64,000 bases of DNA from CAVVKW01 sp963749035 (GTDB taxonomy: Bacteria > Verrucomicrobiota > Verrucomicrobiia > Chthoniobacterales > JAATET01). Positions 33,165-43,194 of the stretch are shown piece by piece (the first letter of the stretch is position 1; every line of letters begins with the position of its first letter). Below the pieces are notes generated by a model. The model worked only from the letters and a program-made list of their open reading frames with translations. It made no database searches and was not told the DNA's origin. The translations under genes and the position numbers were made by a program. The DNA lies in assembly GCA_963749035.1 (NCBI GenBank), contig CAVVKW010000002.1:868001-932000 (forward strand), given 5' to 3'.

Positions 33165-34820
33165 TTAATACATTCCGCCCATGCCGCCCATTCCACCCAT
33201 ACCGCCCATGTCGGGAGCACCGCCGCCACCGGCTGGCTTCTCCTTCTCAGGGGCTTCGGTGATCAACGCTTCGGTCGTGAGCAGCAGTCCGCTGATCGAA
33301 GAGGCGTTCTGCAGCGCGCTGCGGGTTACCTTGGTCGGATCGACGACGCCGGCCTTCACGAGATCGACGTATTCGCCGGTCGCGATGTTCAGACCATCGT
33401 TGCCCTTGCGCTTGCGCACTTCCTGCACGATGAGCGCACCTTCGAGTCCCGCGTTATTTGCGAGCTGGCGAAGCGGGGCTTCGATCGCCCGACGAATGAT
33501 GCCGAGGCCGATGAGTTCGTCACCTTCGAGCGAAACGCTGTCGAGTGCCTTCTGAGCGCGAACGAGAGCCACACCACCGCCGGGGACGATGCCTTCTTCG
33601 ACGGCCGCACGGGTCGCGTGGAGGGCGTCTTCGACGCGGGCTTTCTTCTCTTTCATTTCCGTCTCGGTCGCAGCACCAACGTTGATCACTGCAACACCAC
33701 CGGCGAGCTTGGCGAGGCGCTCCTGGAGCTTCTCACGGTCGTAATCGCTGGTCGTCTCTTCGATCTGACGACGGATCTGGGACACGCGGCCCTGGATGTC
33801 CGTCGACTTGCCGGAGCCTTCGACGATGGTCGTGTTTTCCTTGTCGATCGTGACGTGCTTGGCTTCGCCCAGATCTTCGATCTGGATGTTCTCGAGCTTG
33901 ATGCCGAGATCTTCCGTGATGCAACGACCGCCGGTGAGCACCGCGATGTCTTCGAGCATCGCCTTGCGACGATCACCGAATCCCGGAGCCTTGACGGCGC
34001 AGATCTGAAGTGTGCCGCGTAGCTTGTTGACCACGAGGGTCGCGAGAGCTTCGCCTTCGACGTCTTCCGCAATGATGAGAAACGGACGACCGCTTTTGGC
34101 GACCTTCTCGAGCAGAGGAAGGAGGTCCTTCAAGCTGCTGATCTTCTTCTCGTGGATGAGAATGTAGGCGTTCTCGAGAACGACTTCCATGCTCTCGGCG
34201 TTGGTCACGAAGTAAGGGGAAAGGTAGCCCTTGTCGAACTGCATGCCCTCGACGACGTCGAGAGTGGTTTCGATGCTCTTCGCTTCTTCTACCGTGATGG
34301 TGCCGTCCTTGCCGACTTTGTCCATCGCGTCGGCGATGATCTGGCCGATCGTGGAATCCCAGTTGGCCGAAACGGTCGCAACCTGCGCGATCTCGGAGCT
34401 GTCCTTGACCTTCTTGCTGATGCGAGCGAGCTCTTCGACGATCGCTTCGACCGCCTTGTTGATCCCGCGCTGAAGCGACATCGGATTCGCACCCGCGGTC
34501 ACGTTCTTGAGGCCTTCTTTGTAGATGGCCTCGGCGAGAACCGTGGCGGTCGTCGTTCCGTCACCCGCGATGTCGCTGGTCTTGGAGGCGACTTCGCGCA
34601 CGAGCTGCGCGCCCATGTTTTCGTAGGGGCAATCGAGTTCGATTTCCTTGGCGACCGTCACACCATCTTTGGTGATGGTGGGGCTGCCGAATTTCTTGTC
34701 GAGAATGACGTTGCGTCCGGCTGGCCCGAGGGTCGCCTTGACGGCTTTCGCCAGTTTCTCGACACCGCGTAGAAGCGCCTGACGGGCTCCTTCGTCGAAT
34801 TGGAGTTGTTTTGCTGCCAT
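33165..34820 (-). CDS. groEL: Chaperonin GroEL (60 kDa)
   Basis: A 551-aa chaperonin of full length. It shows KATLGPAGRNV, the ATP-binding DGTTTATVLA, the GGVAVINVGA segment near the middle of the chain, and the glycine-methionine tail GGMGGMGGMGGMY. It folds proteins in the cytoplasm together with GroES. It is the third gene of the dnaK-groES-groEL cluster; a 50-base spacer of TTAGTT-type words precedes it, and no Shine-Dalgarno sequence is visible there. Confidence 0.98.
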   Translation of the reverse strand: MAAKQLQFDEGARQALLRGVEKLAKAVKATLGPAGRNVILDKKFGSPTITKDGVTVAKEIELDCPYENMGAQLVREVASKTSDIAGDGTTTATVLAEAIYKEGLKNVTAGANPMSLQRGINKAVEAIVEELARISKKVKDSSEIAQVATVSANWDSTIGQIIADAMDKVGKDGTITVEEAKSIETTLDVVEGMQFDKGYLSPYFVTNAESMEVVLENAYILIHEKKISSLKDLLPLLEKVAKSGRPFLIIAEDVEGEALATLVVNKLRGTLQICAVKAPGFGDRRKAMLEDIAVLTGGRCITEDLGIKLENIQIEDLGEAKHVTIDKENTTIVEGSGKSTDIQGRVSQIRRQIEETTSDYDREKLQERLAKLAGGVAVINVGAATETEMKEKKARVEDALHATRAAVEEGIVPGGGVALVRAQKALDSVSLEGDELIGLGIIRRAIEAPLRQLANNAGLEGALIVQEVRKRKGNDGLNIATGEYVDLVKAGVVDPTKVTRSALQNASSISGLLLTTEALITEAPEKEKPAGGGGAPDMGGMGGMGGMGGMY

Positions 34821-34823
34821 GGT

Positions 34824-34859
34824 GTTAGTTCTTAGTTATTAGTTTTGAGTTGAGAGTTC
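34824..34859. repeat. TTAGTT/TTGAGAGTT word repeat in the groES-groEL spacer
   Basis: The spacer consists of TTAGTT, TTAGTTATTAGTT and TTGAGTTGAGAGTT. The same vocabulary recurs at 57662-57689. This is low-complexity intergenic material found in many genomes, here inserted inside an essential operon. Confidence 0.5.
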
Positions 34860-34870
34860 GGTGCGTTGAC

Positions 34871-35164
34871 TTAGGCGAGGATGCCGAGGATGTCGTCCTC
34901 ACGCATGATGAGATAGCTCTCGCCGTCGAATTTGACTTCGGTCCCGCCGTATTTGCTGATGAGCACGCGGTCGCCGGCTTTCACCGTGAAATCGACCTTG
35001 TTACCATTGTCGTCGAGCTTGCCGGTGCCGAGAGCAACGACTTCACCTTCCTGGGGTTTTTCTTTGGCGGTATCGGGAATGATGATTCCGCCCTTTTTGA
35101 CTTCACCTTCTTCGAGCGGCTTCACGAGCACGCGATCTCCGATGGGTTTGATGTTTGCTGCCAT
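34871..35164 (-). CDS. groES: Co-chaperonin GroES (10 kDa)
   Basis: A 97-aa protein with KPIGDRVLVKPLEEGEVKKGGIIIPDTAKEKP, the GroES mobile loop and its flanks, and the C-terminal LIMREDDILGIL. It caps the GroEL ring. It lies between dnaK and groEL on the same strand. No CIRCE operator was found upstream. Confidence 0.97.
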   Translation of the reverse strand: MAANIKPIGDRVLVKPLEEGEVKKGGIIIPDTAKEKPQEGEVVALGTGKLDDNGNKVDFTVKAGDRVLISKYGGTEVKFDGESYLIMREDDILGILA

Positions 35165-35279
35165 AGTGGGTGTTTTCTGTATTTGGGTTGTGGTTTTTTA
35201 ACATCGCCTCCCCCGGCGCGGCATCCGCCGCCCGGGAAAGGCGCTTTGCTAAAGGGGTGGTTTCGTGGACAACGCGGAC

Positions 35280-37223
35280 TTAGTCTTTCTTGTCTTCGTC
35301 GACCATCTCGAACTCGGCGTCGACGACGTCGGGATCTTTCTTCGCCTCCGTGGTCGCTTCCGCTTCGGGTCCAGCGCCAGCGGCGTCCGGGTCCGGCGCC
35401 CCACCTTCGGCCGCAGCCTGCTGGTAGAAGTCGGCACTGACTTCGTGGAATTTCTTCTCGAGGTCTTCGTGAGCCGATTTGATCGCCTCGAGATCGTCCG
35501 TCTTGAGTGCTTCCCGCACTTTTGCAACGGCCTCTTCGACCGACTGCTTCTTGGTGGGATCGATCTTGTCGCCCGCATCAGCCAACTGTTTCTCGCACTG
35601 ATACGCGAAGTTGTCCGCGTTGTTGCGCACTTCGATGAGCTCTTTCGCCTTCTTGTCGTCCTCGGCGTGAGCCTCGGCTTCCTTCTGAAGGCGATCGACT
35701 TCGGCGGGATCAAGTCCACTGGACCCGGTGATGGAGATCTTCTGCTCCTTGCCGCTGCCGGTGTCCTTGGCGGACACGTGGAGAATGCCGTTCGCGTCGA
35801 TGTCGAAGGTCACCTCGATCTGCGGAACGCCGCGCGGTGCCGGTGGAATGCCGTCCAGGTGGAACACACCGAGCTGCTTGTTGTCGCGGCTCAACGGACG
35901 CTCGCCCTGTAGGACCTTAATCTCAACGCCGGGCTGATTGTCGCTGTAAGTCGAGAAGATCTGCGACTTGCGGGTCGGGATCGTCGTGTTGCGAGGAATC
36001 ATTGGCGTCGCGATGCCACCTGCCGTTTCAATCGCAAGCGTTAGTGGAGTCACGTCAAGAAGGAGAACGTCCTTCACGTCACCGGCAAGAACGCCGCCCT
36101 GGATCGCCGCACCAATCGCCACGACCTCATCGGGATTCACACCCTTGTGGGGCTCCTTGCCGATCAGTTCCCGGGCAGTCTCGACAACCTTCGGCATGCG
36201 GGTCATTCCACCCACGAGCACCAACTCATCAATGTTGGCCGACGTCCACTTGGCGTCCGAAAGGCAGTCCTTCACCGGCTTGATCGTGCGCTGGAACAGA
36301 TCGTCGGTGAGCTGCTCGAGCTTCGAGCGAGTCAGCTTCTTTTGAATGTGCTTCGGCCCGGTCTGATCGGCAGTGACGAACGGCAGGTTGATCTCGTATT
36401 CCTGCGTGGAGGAAAGCGCGATCTTGGCTTTCTCAGCCTCTTCCTTGATCCGCTGCACCGCGTCGGGTTGCTTGCTAAGATCGATGCCAGATTCCTTTTT
36501 GAATTCCTCGATGATCCAGTCCATCAAGCGGTTGTCCCAGTCGTCGCCGCCGAGATGGGTGTCACCGTTGGTCGCGAGAACTTCGAAAACGCCATCGCCG
36601 ATTTCGAGCGCCGAGATGTCAAACGTCCCGCCGCCGAGATCGTAAACGGCGATCTTCTCGTCGGATTTTTTATCGAGACCGTAAGCCAGCGAGGCGGCTG
36701 TCGGCTCATTGATGATGCGGAGCACTTCGAGGCCCGCGATTTTACCTGCGTCCTTCGTCGCGTTGCGCTCGGAGTCGTTAAAGTAAGCCGGGACCGTGAT
36801 CACCGCTTGGGTGATCTTCTCGCCGAGCTTGGATTCCGCGTCAGCCTTGAGCTTGGCGAGGATCATCGCCGAGATCTCGGACGGACTGAACGCCTTGCGC
36901 TCGCCGTTCACCTCGACTTCGATGTGTGCATCGCCGTTCTTCGCGGCGACGACTTTGTAGGGAACGCGCTCGAGTTCTTCCTTCAGCTCCGCGTGCTTTT
37001 GCCCCATGAAGCGTTTCACGGAGAAAATGGTGTTGGACGGGTTCGTGATCGCCTGACGTTTGGCCGCTTGGCCGACGAGACGCTCTCCGGATTTCGAGAA
37101 CGCCACAACTGACGGGGTCGTCCGCGCGCCTTCCGAATTTTCTAAAACAACGGGTTCGCCACCTTCCATCACGGACATGCACGAGTTCGTCGTCCCCAGA
37201 TCGATACCTAAAATTTTTGCCAT
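35280..37223 (-). CDS. dnaK: Chaperone DnaK (Hsp70)
   Basis: A 647-aa Hsp70. It has IGIDLGTTNSCMSVMEGG at the N-terminus, the DLGGGTFDIS phosphate-binding loop, LVGGMTRMPKV, the linker VLLLDVTPLTL and a C-terminal acidic tail (EFEMVDEDKKD). It binds exposed hydrophobic segments with the help of DnaJ/GrpE, which are not in this window. A strong AGGGAGGG ribosome-binding site precedes the ATG. It leads the dnaK-groES-groEL cluster, an order that I associate with Verrucomicrobiota. Confidence 0.98.
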   Translation of the reverse strand: MAKILGIDLGTTNSCMSVMEGGEPVVLENSEGARTTPSVVAFSKSGERLVGQAAKRQAITNPSNTIFSVKRFMGQKHAELKEELERVPYKVVAAKNGDAHIEVEVNGERKAFSPSEISAMILAKLKADAESKLGEKITQAVITVPAYFNDSERNATKDAGKIAGLEVLRIINEPTAASLAYGLDKKSDEKIAVYDLGGGTFDISALEIGDGVFEVLATNGDTHLGGDDWDNRLMDWIIEEFKKESGIDLSKQPDAVQRIKEEAEKAKIALSSTQEYEINLPFVTADQTGPKHIQKKLTRSKLEQLTDDLFQRTIKPVKDCLSDAKWTSANIDELVLVGGMTRMPKVVETARELIGKEPHKGVNPDEVVAIGAAIQGGVLAGDVKDVLLLDVTPLTLAIETAGGIATPMIPRNTTIPTRKSQIFSTYSDNQPGVEIKVLQGERPLSRDNKQLGVFHLDGIPPAPRGVPQIEVTFDIDANGILHVSAKDTGSGKEQKISITGSSGLDPAEVDRLQKEAEAHAEDDKKAKELIEVRNNADNFAYQCEKQLADAGDKIDPTKKQSVEEAVAKVREALKTDDLEAIKSAHEDLEKKFHEVSADFYQQAAAEGGAPDPDAAGAGPEAEATTEAKKDPDVVDAEFEMVDEDKKD

Positions 37224-37441
37224 GCCCTCCCTCTAGCAAACGTCGATCCATCCCGATCTCATTTAACCTAATTACCTTCCCTCGAACGCTTTATAATTCT
37301 CGCCATCGCTGCCCATCGACCGCAGAAACGTGTCACAATGGCGCACGTGCGACACGCCGAGGGACCGATTGTGTCGCGTTGGCACAACCACATCCGGCGT
37401 TGCCACTTGCTTCCCCGGTAGATTTGGCTTCATCTCACTAC

Positions 37442-38266
37442 GTGTCTCAGTCTTTTCCCGCCTTCGATCTCACCGGTCGCGTTGCCTTGGTGACCGGAGG
37501 TGCCGGCGCTCTCGGTGGAGCCATGGCGAAAAGCTTGGCTTCAGCCGGTGTCCGGGTCGGTGTTCTTAGCCGCAGCATCGAGCGAGTGGAAGGCGCCGCC
37601 GTTGAGATCTGCGAGGCCGGCGGTCAAGCTCTGGGTCTCGCTGCCGACGTCACGGATCGCGCCGCCCTTACCGGGGCTCGCGACCGACTTCTCTCGGCGT
37701 GGGGCCGTCTCGACATTCTGGTCAACGCCGCTGGCGGCAACCTGCCGGGCGCCACCATCGGGCCCGACCAGACCATCTTCGACCTGGATATGGGAGACTT
37801 CGAGCGCATCACCCGACTGAACCTCGACGGCACCGTGCTCCCGACCCTCGTTTTCGGCGAGGTCATGGCAAAAGCCAAGCGGGGCACGATCGTCAACGTC
37901 TCCTCGATGGCCGCGGATCGCGCGCTCACGCGCGTCGTCGGATACTCGGCTTCGAAGGCCGCCATTGACAACTTCACGCGTTGGCTCGCCGTCGAGTTGG
38001 CGACGAAGTTCGGTGCTGGACTCCGCGTCAACGCCATCGCGCCCGGCTTTTTCATCGGCGACCAAAACCGCCGCCTCCTGACCAACGAAGACGGCTCGCT
38101 CACCGCCCGTGGCCAGACCATCGTCGATCAGACGCCAATGAAACGCTTCGGCGAAGCCGACGAACTCCTCGGTGCCCTCCATTGGCTTTGCAGCGACGCG
38201 TCGAAGTTTGTGACGGGCATCGTCGTCCCCGTCGACGGAGGCTTCAGCGCCTTCAGCGGGGTGTAA
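37442..38266 (+). CDS. SDR-family oxidoreductase, D-mannonate oxidoreductase-like
   Basis: A 274-aa short-chain dehydrogenase. It has GGAGALGGAMA (NAD(P)-binding TGxxxGxG pattern), NAAGGNLPGA, the catalytic Ser (NVSSMAA) and YSASK (YxxxK). Phrases such as INDFT-like IDNFTRWLAVELATKFG, RVNAIAPGFFIGDQNRRLL and PVDGGFSAFSGV are close to the SDR-type D-mannonate oxidoreductase / fructuronate reductase group used in hexuronate breakdown. GTG at 37442 is the preferred start; the frame is open upstream. No hexuronate genes are nearby, so the substrate is a guess. Confidence 0.75.
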   Translation: MSQSFPAFDLTGRVALVTGGAGALGGAMAKSLASAGVRVGVLSRSIERVEGAAVEICEAGGQALGLAADVTDRAALTGARDRLLSAWGRLDILVNAAGGNLPGATIGPDQTIFDLDMGDFERITRLNLDGTVLPTLVFGEVMAKAKRGTIVNVSSMAADRALTRVVGYSASKAAIDNFTRWLAVELATKFGAGLRVNAIAPGFFIGDQNRRLLTNEDGSLTARGQTIVDQTPMKRFGEADELLGALHWLCSDASKFVTGIVVPVDGGFSAFSGV

Positions 38267-38280
38267 CGCGGCGACCTTCA

Positions 38281-38310
38281 CCATTTCTCATTCCGCATTC
38301 GTCATTTCGC
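38281..38310. repeat. GAGAAATG-type word repeat
   Basis: On the minus strand GAAATGACGAATGCGG then AATGAGAAATGG. The same vocabulary recurs in the spacer at 61453-61476. Confidence 0.4.
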
Positions 38311-38324
38311 ACTAAACTCGACCG

Positions 38325-38879
38325 ATGCTTGAAGACATTCGCAAGGTCCTGTTTCACGAGTCCACCATTCTGAGTCGGCTCGACGAGGTCGCCCACCAAA
38401 TCACTCTCGACTACCAGGGCAAAGACCTCACCGTCATCGCCATCCTGAACGGCAGCTTCATTTTCATGGCCGACCTCCTCCGCCGAATCCCGCTCGCCCT
38501 TCAGGTCGACTGCCTCAGCGTCTCGAGTTACCACGGCACGAAAACCACCGGTCAGGTGAACTTCAAACAAACGGAGCTCCCCGACATCACCGACCGCCAC
38601 GTTCTGCTCCTCGACGACATCCTCGACTCCGGCCACACCCTCCACGCCATCCGCGACCGGCTCGCGGAGCGCGGTGGCGCGCTGAGCATTCGCACCTGCG
38701 TCCTACTTCGAAAAAACGTCGAGCGCGAACGCGAAGTCGACGCCGACTACGCGGGCTTCGACATCCCCAACGAGTTCGTTGTCGGATATGGCCTCGACTA
38801 CAACGAACAATACCGGAACCTTCCCTTCGTCGGCATCCTGACCCCCGAGGCCATCGAGAGCGGCACCTCCCGCGAATGA
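38325..38879 (+). CDS. hpt: Hypoxanthine phosphoribosyltransferase
   Basis: A 184-aa type I PRTase. The PRPP-binding loop reads HVLLLDDILDSGHTLHAI, preceded by VIAILNGSFIFMADLL and VSSYHGTKTTG. FVVGYGLDYNEQYRNLPFVG closes the protein, as in Hpt. It makes IMP/GMP from hypoxanthine/guanine, linking with the adenosine deaminase in purine salvage. Its stop overlaps the moaD start by 4 bases, so it shares an mRNA with a molybdopterin gene. Confidence 0.93.
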   Translation: MLEDIRKVLFHESTILSRLDEVAHQITLDYQGKDLTVIAILNGSFIFMADLLRRIPLALQVDCLSVSSYHGTKTTGQVNFKQTELPDITDRHVLLLDDILDSGHTLHAIRDRLAERGGALSIRTCVLLRKNVEREREVDADYAGFDIPNEFVVGYGLDYNEQYRNLPFVGILTPEAIESGTSRE

Positions 38880-39121
38880 AGACGAAGGTCGAATTCTACT
38901 CCGTTCTCCGCGACATCACCGGCGCGCACGAGATCGAGGTGAATCTCCCCGACGGCAGCCCGCTCGCCGTCCTGCTCGGCGGGCTCTTCGTTCAATTTCC
39001 GAAGCTCGCCGAATGGGACGAGAAACTCCTCTTCGCCGCCAACCTTGACTTCGTCGACCGCTCTCACGCGATCCAGCCCGACGAAACCATCTCCATCATG
39101 CCGCCCGCCCAAGGCGGCTGA
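38876..39121 (+). CDS. moaD: Molybdopterin synthase small subunit (MoaD/ThiS family)
   Basis: An 81-aa beta-grasp protein with the C-terminal Gly-Gly (MPPAQGG) that is adenylated and thiocarboxylated in sulfur transfer. KVEFYSVLRDITGAHE and DETISIMPP fit MoaD better than ThiS. A moaE partner is not in the window; moaA, moaC and moaB are 11-14 kb away. It overlaps hpt by 4 bases (ATGA). Confidence 0.85.
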   Translation: MKTKVEFYSVLRDITGAHEIEVNLPDGSPLAVLLGGLFVQFPKLAEWDEKLLFAANLDFVDRSHAIQPDETISIMPPAQGG

Positions 39122-39334
39122 AGCGGAATCCAAACTCCCTGGCCCAGTTCGACGCCAGCGGCACGGCATTTAGCTCGTTCGCCACCGGCGGACCGCTGTT
39201 CGGCCCCAACTCCATCACCGCCGCTCCCGAACCGCACGCCGCGGGCTTCGTCATCTTTTCGACCGTAGCGTGCTCAGTCCTTTTCCGACTCCGACGAGCT
39301 TGCGGCACTGCGCGGTAAAGGCCAACTCAGCGCG

Positions 39335-41833
39335 TCACCCGCCAGCCGACTCGGCAAACAGATCCATTTGATCCGCGTTCGCGATCGCCGCCATGTCCCG
39401 GCGCTTCCGTCCACCCGGTCCCCCGACCGCGATCGCCGGCTTGCCCTCAGCGTTCAGCTCGCTCTTTTCGAGATTGTCCAAAATTTGCTTCGCCCGCGCG
39501 ATGATCGTCGGCGGCAGACCCGCCAGCCGCCCGACCTGAATCCCGTAACTCTGGTCCGCCCGACCCGGGACGATCTTCCGCAGAAAGATCACCTCGTCGT
39601 TCCACTCACGCACCGACACGTTCAGATTTTTCACGCCGTCCCGTGTCCGCTCCAAGTCCGTCAGCTCGTGGTAATGCGTGGCGAAGAGCGTCCGGCACCC
39701 GATCTCGTCGTGCAAATGCTCGGCCACGCTCCACGCGATCGAAAGCCCGTCGAACGTCGACGTCCCCCGCCCGATCTCGTCGAGGATCACGAGGCTATCG
39801 CGCGTCGCGTTATTGATGATGTTCGCCGTCTCGTTCATCTCCACCATGAACGTCGACTGCCCCCGCGACAGATCGTCGTTCGCGCCAACGCGAGTGAAAA
39901 TCCGATCCGTCACCCCGATCCGCGCCCGCGTCGCCGGGACGAAGCTGCCCACCTGCGCCAGGAGCACCAGCAGCGCGACCTGCCGGATGTAGGTCGACTT
40001 CCCCGCCATGTTCGGACCGGTCAAAATGGCGAACCGCCCCTCCGCCAGATCGAGCGTCGTGTCGTTCGGAACAAACCGCTCCTCGCCCGTCCGCTGATCC
40101 AGCACCGGGTGTCGCCCCTCCTCGATCTCGAGTGCGCCGTCGTTCGTGATCTCCGGTCGGCAGTAGCCAAACGTCCGCGCCGTCTCCGCCAGCGAAGCCA
40201 GCGCGTCGACCGAACCGAGGCTTGCCGCCGTCGTCTGGATCGGACCGAGGGACTCGTTCACCATCTTCCGGAGCCGCTGGAAGATTTCGATCTCCACCGC
40301 CTTCGACCGCTCCTCTGCGCCAAGAATCTTCCCCTCGATCTCCTTCAACTCCGGCGTGATGAATCGCTCCGAATTCGTCGTCGTCTGCTTGCGGTGATAG
40401 TCCTCCGGCACGTTCGCCAGGTTCGACTTCGTCACCTCAAGGAAATACCCGAAGACCGAGTTGAATCGGACTTTCAGTGACTTGATCCCAGTCCGCTCGA
40501 TCTCCCGCTCCTGCAGCTGCGCGATCCACGCCTTGCCCTCGCGACCCGCCGCCCGCAGCTCGTCCAGCGTCGCGTCGTATTCATCCCGAATCATTCCACC
40601 ATCCCGGATCAACGCCGGCGGCTCGTCCGCGATTCCCGCCCGCAGTTCCGCCGTCAGCTCCGGCAAATCGTGCAGCACACCCACGACGCCCGGATCGATT
40701 CCCAGCTCAGCCATCCGCTCCCGCACCCGCGGCACCTGATCGAGCGACGCCGCGACCGCCGCCAGATCTCGCGCGTTCCCCGCCGAGCCGCTTAACCTCG
40801 CCGCCGATCGTTCCAGATCCCGGATCTTGCCAAGCGCATCCCTCAGCTCGGCTAGTCCCATCGAATTCTCCAGACAACGTGCGACCACGTCCTGACGCTC
40901 CCGGATCGCCGCCACGTTGCGCAGCGGATGCAAAATCCACTCCCGCAAAGTCCGAGCGCCCATCGGCGTCACGGTGGCATCCAAAGCACCGAGCAACGTC
41001 ATCGAACGCCCACCCCGTGACGCCACCAGCTCGAGATGCGTCTGGGTAACCGCGTCCAAAATCAAAAACTCGCTCGCACGATACGGACGCAGCCCCCGCA
41101 GGTGCGCCACGTTCCGCCGCATCTGCCGCGTCAGGTAGTGCAGCGCCGCGCCGGCGGCACCGATAGCCGCCCGCATCCCCGAGCAGCCGAAGCCATCCAG
41201 CGACTGCACCTTGAAATGATCCCGCAGCGCCATTTCCGACGGATCGGTTTCGAAGATGTAACCCTCGACCACGTGCGTCTGACCCGCCGCCCCCAGCGAC
41301 GTGAACAAGGGTGCCTGCTCCTCCGGCACGATCAATTCTGCCGGTGCCATCCGAGCCAGTTCGTCGATCAATTGCGCTTCGCTCGGCACTTCCGTCACCC
41401 GAAACTCGCCCGTGCTCAGATCGACGAACGCCAGCCCGAAGCAGCCCTTCCGCTCGCACGCCGCGGCCAGATAATTCTGCTTCCGCTCGTCGAGTCCGAA
41501 GTCGTCCAACGTTCCGGCGCTCAGAATCTGCGCCAGCTCGCGTCGCACCAATTTTCCCGCCTGCACCTCGCCGACCTGATCGCAGATCGCGACCCGCTTT
41601 CCCGCCGTGATCAGCTTCTCGATGTAACCCTTCGCCGCGTGAAACGGCACGCCGCACATCGGAGTCGTTCCGCGCTTCGTCAGCGCGACGTTGAGAATTG
41701 CCGCCGCCTCCTTCGCATCGTCGCCGAACATTTCGTAGAAATCGCCCAGCCGGAAGAGCAACAGCGTGCCCGGCGGCAACTCGCGGCGCACGGCGAGGTA
41801 TTGCCGCATCATCGGCGTGACCTTGTCCGCCAT
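39335..41833 (-). CDS. mutS: DNA mismatch repair protein MutS
   Basis: An 832-aa protein. The mismatch-reading motif is in RLGDFYEMFGDDA near the N-terminus. The ATPase has Walker A GPNMAGKST (606-614), Walker B VILDEIGRGT (Asp685) and the signature STFMVEM. A QMDLF sequence at 822-826 matches the beta-clamp-binding motif found near the C-terminus of MutS proteins. The ATG at 41833 overlaps the miaB stop by one base (TGATG). The frame is open upstream in miaB, but that is overlap only. The 213 bases after its stop side (39122-39334) hold nothing recognised. Confidence 0.97.
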   Translation of the reverse strand: MADKVTPMMRQYLAVRRELPPGTLLLFRLGDFYEMFGDDAKEAAAILNVALTKRGTTPMCGVPFHAAKGYIEKLITAGKRVAICDQVGEVQAGKLVRRELAQILSAGTLDDFGLDERKQNYLAAACERKGCFGLAFVDLSTGEFRVTEVPSEAQLIDELARMAPAELIVPEEQAPLFTSLGAAGQTHVVEGYIFETDPSEMALRDHFKVQSLDGFGCSGMRAAIGAAGAALHYLTRQMRRNVAHLRGLRPYRASEFLILDAVTQTHLELVASRGGRSMTLLGALDATVTPMGARTLREWILHPLRNVAAIRERQDVVARCLENSMGLAELRDALGKIRDLERSAARLSGSAGNARDLAAVAASLDQVPRVRERMAELGIDPGVVGVLHDLPELTAELRAGIADEPPALIRDGGMIRDEYDATLDELRAAGREGKAWIAQLQEREIERTGIKSLKVRFNSVFGYFLEVTKSNLANVPEDYHRKQTTTNSERFITPELKEIEGKILGAEERSKAVEIEIFQRLRKMVNESLGPIQTTAASLGSVDALASLAETARTFGYCRPEITNDGALEIEEGRHPVLDQRTGEERFVPNDTTLDLAEGRFAILTGPNMAGKSTYIRQVALLVLLAQVGSFVPATRARIGVTDRIFTRVGANDDLSRGQSTFMVEMNETANIINNATRDSLVILDEIGRGTSTFDGLSIAWSVAEHLHDEIGCRTLFATHYHELTDLERTRDGVKNLNVSVREWNDEVIFLRKIVPGRADQSYGIQVGRLAGLPPTIIARAKQILDNLEKSELNAEGKPAIAVGGPGGRKRRDMAAIANADQMDLFAESAGG

Positions 41834-43194
41834 CAGCCCGCCACCACCGCGTCGCCGAAGAGCGTCGTCGTCGAGCGACCGACGATGTTCACGTCCATCA
41901 CCTGACCCACGTGCCGATCCGCCCCGTCGAAGACCACGATCTTGTTCGTCCGGGTCCGCCCCATCAGCTTGTCGTCCTTGTAACGGCTCGTGCCCTCGCA
42001 AAGAATTTCCATCCGTTCCCCGACGCAGGCCTCGAGCTTGCGCTCCATGTTCGCGTTGATCAACGCCAGCAGCTCTTGGTTTCGGCGTTCCTTCACGTCT
42101 TCTTCGACCTGCCCACCCATCTCGGCCGCCGGCGTGTCGCGCCGTTTGGAATAGCGGAAGATGAACGCGTTGTCGAAATCCGCCTCCCGCGCCAGGTCAC
42201 ACGTCGCCGCAAAGTCGTCCTCCGTCTCGCCGGGGAATCCCACGATCACGTCCGTCGTGATCGCGATGCCCGGTCGCGACGCTCGCAACGCGTGCACCAA
42301 CTCCAAAAACCGCTCTCGCGTGTAAGCCCGGTGCATCGCCTTGAGCAAGCGGTTCGATCCCGACTGCACCGGCAAATGAACGTGCTCCATCAGCCGTGGC
42401 AGTCTCGCAAAAGCCTCCACCAAATCCTCCCGGAATCCGATCGGATGGGGCGACGTGAAACGGACTCGCTCCAGCCCCTCGACCCCGTGCACCGCTTCGA
42501 GCAATTGCACGAACGGACTGAGCCCACCGACCTTCGGGAATTCGTGCCGCCCGTATAAATTCACGATCTGCCCCAGCAGCGTCACCTCGCGCACCCCACG
42601 CTTCACCAGTCCGCGCACCTCGTCGACGATCTCGTCGATCGGCCGAGAACGCTCCGAGCCCCGCGTCGACGGAACGATGCAAAACGTGCACCGCATGTTG
42701 CACCCTTGCATGATCGACACGAACGCCGTCGCCTGCCGATCCTTCAGCGTGTGCTCGCGGATCGTATTCTGCGACCCCTCCTCCTCGTCGACGTCGACGA
42801 TCGGCAGACGCTCGTTATCCATGCGCGCCTCGAAGTTTTTCCGCAGCAACTCATCCACGTGATCCGCCACCCGGTGGAATTTCTGCGTCCCCACTACCAA
42901 ATCCACGTGCGGCGAAGTCTTCAACAATTCCTCTCCCCGACTCTGCGCCATGCACCCGAGATATCCGTAAACCAAATGCGGACGCGCACGGCGAAGTTTC
43001 CGCAGCATGCCCATTTTCCCGATCGCCTTCTGCTCGGCCATGTCGCGGACGCTGCACGTATTGAGCAAAATCACGTCCGCGTCCGTCTCGTCCCGCGAGA
43101 GTCGGTATCCCCGCCCCTCGAACGTGCGGGCGACCTGCTCGCTGTCACGCTCGTTCATCTGGCACCCGTAGGTTTTAATGTAAACACTCGGCAT
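41833..43194 (-). CDS. miaB: tRNA-2-methylthio-N6-dimethylallyladenosine synthase MiaB
   Basis: A 453-aa methylthiotransferase. The UPF0004 domain has Cys11 (TYGCQMNERDSE), Cys47 (NTCSVRDMAEQK) and Cys81 (GCMAQ), which hold one 4Fe-4S cluster. CNMRCTFC (165-172) is the radical SAM cluster. A TRAM domain (DRHVGQVMDV) ends the protein. It modifies A37 of tRNAs reading U-codons. Co-directional with mutS and sharing one base with it. Confidence 0.95.
   Translation of the reverse strand: MPSVYIKTYGCQMNERDSEQVARTFEGRGYRLSRDETDADVILLNTCSVRDMAEQKAIGKMGMLRKLRRARPHLVYGYLGCMAQSRGEELLKTSPHVDLVVGTQKFHRVADHVDELLRKNFEARMDNERLPIVDVDEEEGSQNTIREHTLKDRQATAFVSIMQGCNMRCTFCIVPSTRGSERSRPIDEIVDEVRGLVKRGVREVTLLGQIVNLYGRHEFPKVGGLSPFVQLLEAVHGVEGLERVRFTSPHPIGFREDLVEAFARLPRLMEHVHLPVQSGSNRLLKAMHRAYTRERFLELVHALRASRPGIAITTDVIVGFPGETEDDFAATCDLAREADFDNAFIFRYSKRRDTPAAEMGGQVEEDVKERRNQELLALINANMERKLEACVGERMEILCEGTSRYKDDKLMGRTRTNKIVVFDGADRHVGQVMDVNIVGRSTTTLFGDAVVAG

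Noticed and set aside
35165..37441. CIRCE operator ahead of groES or dnaK
   Set aside because: No TTAGCACTC-9-GAGTGCTAA or close variant in either upstream region. Heat-shock sigma boxes were also not convincing.
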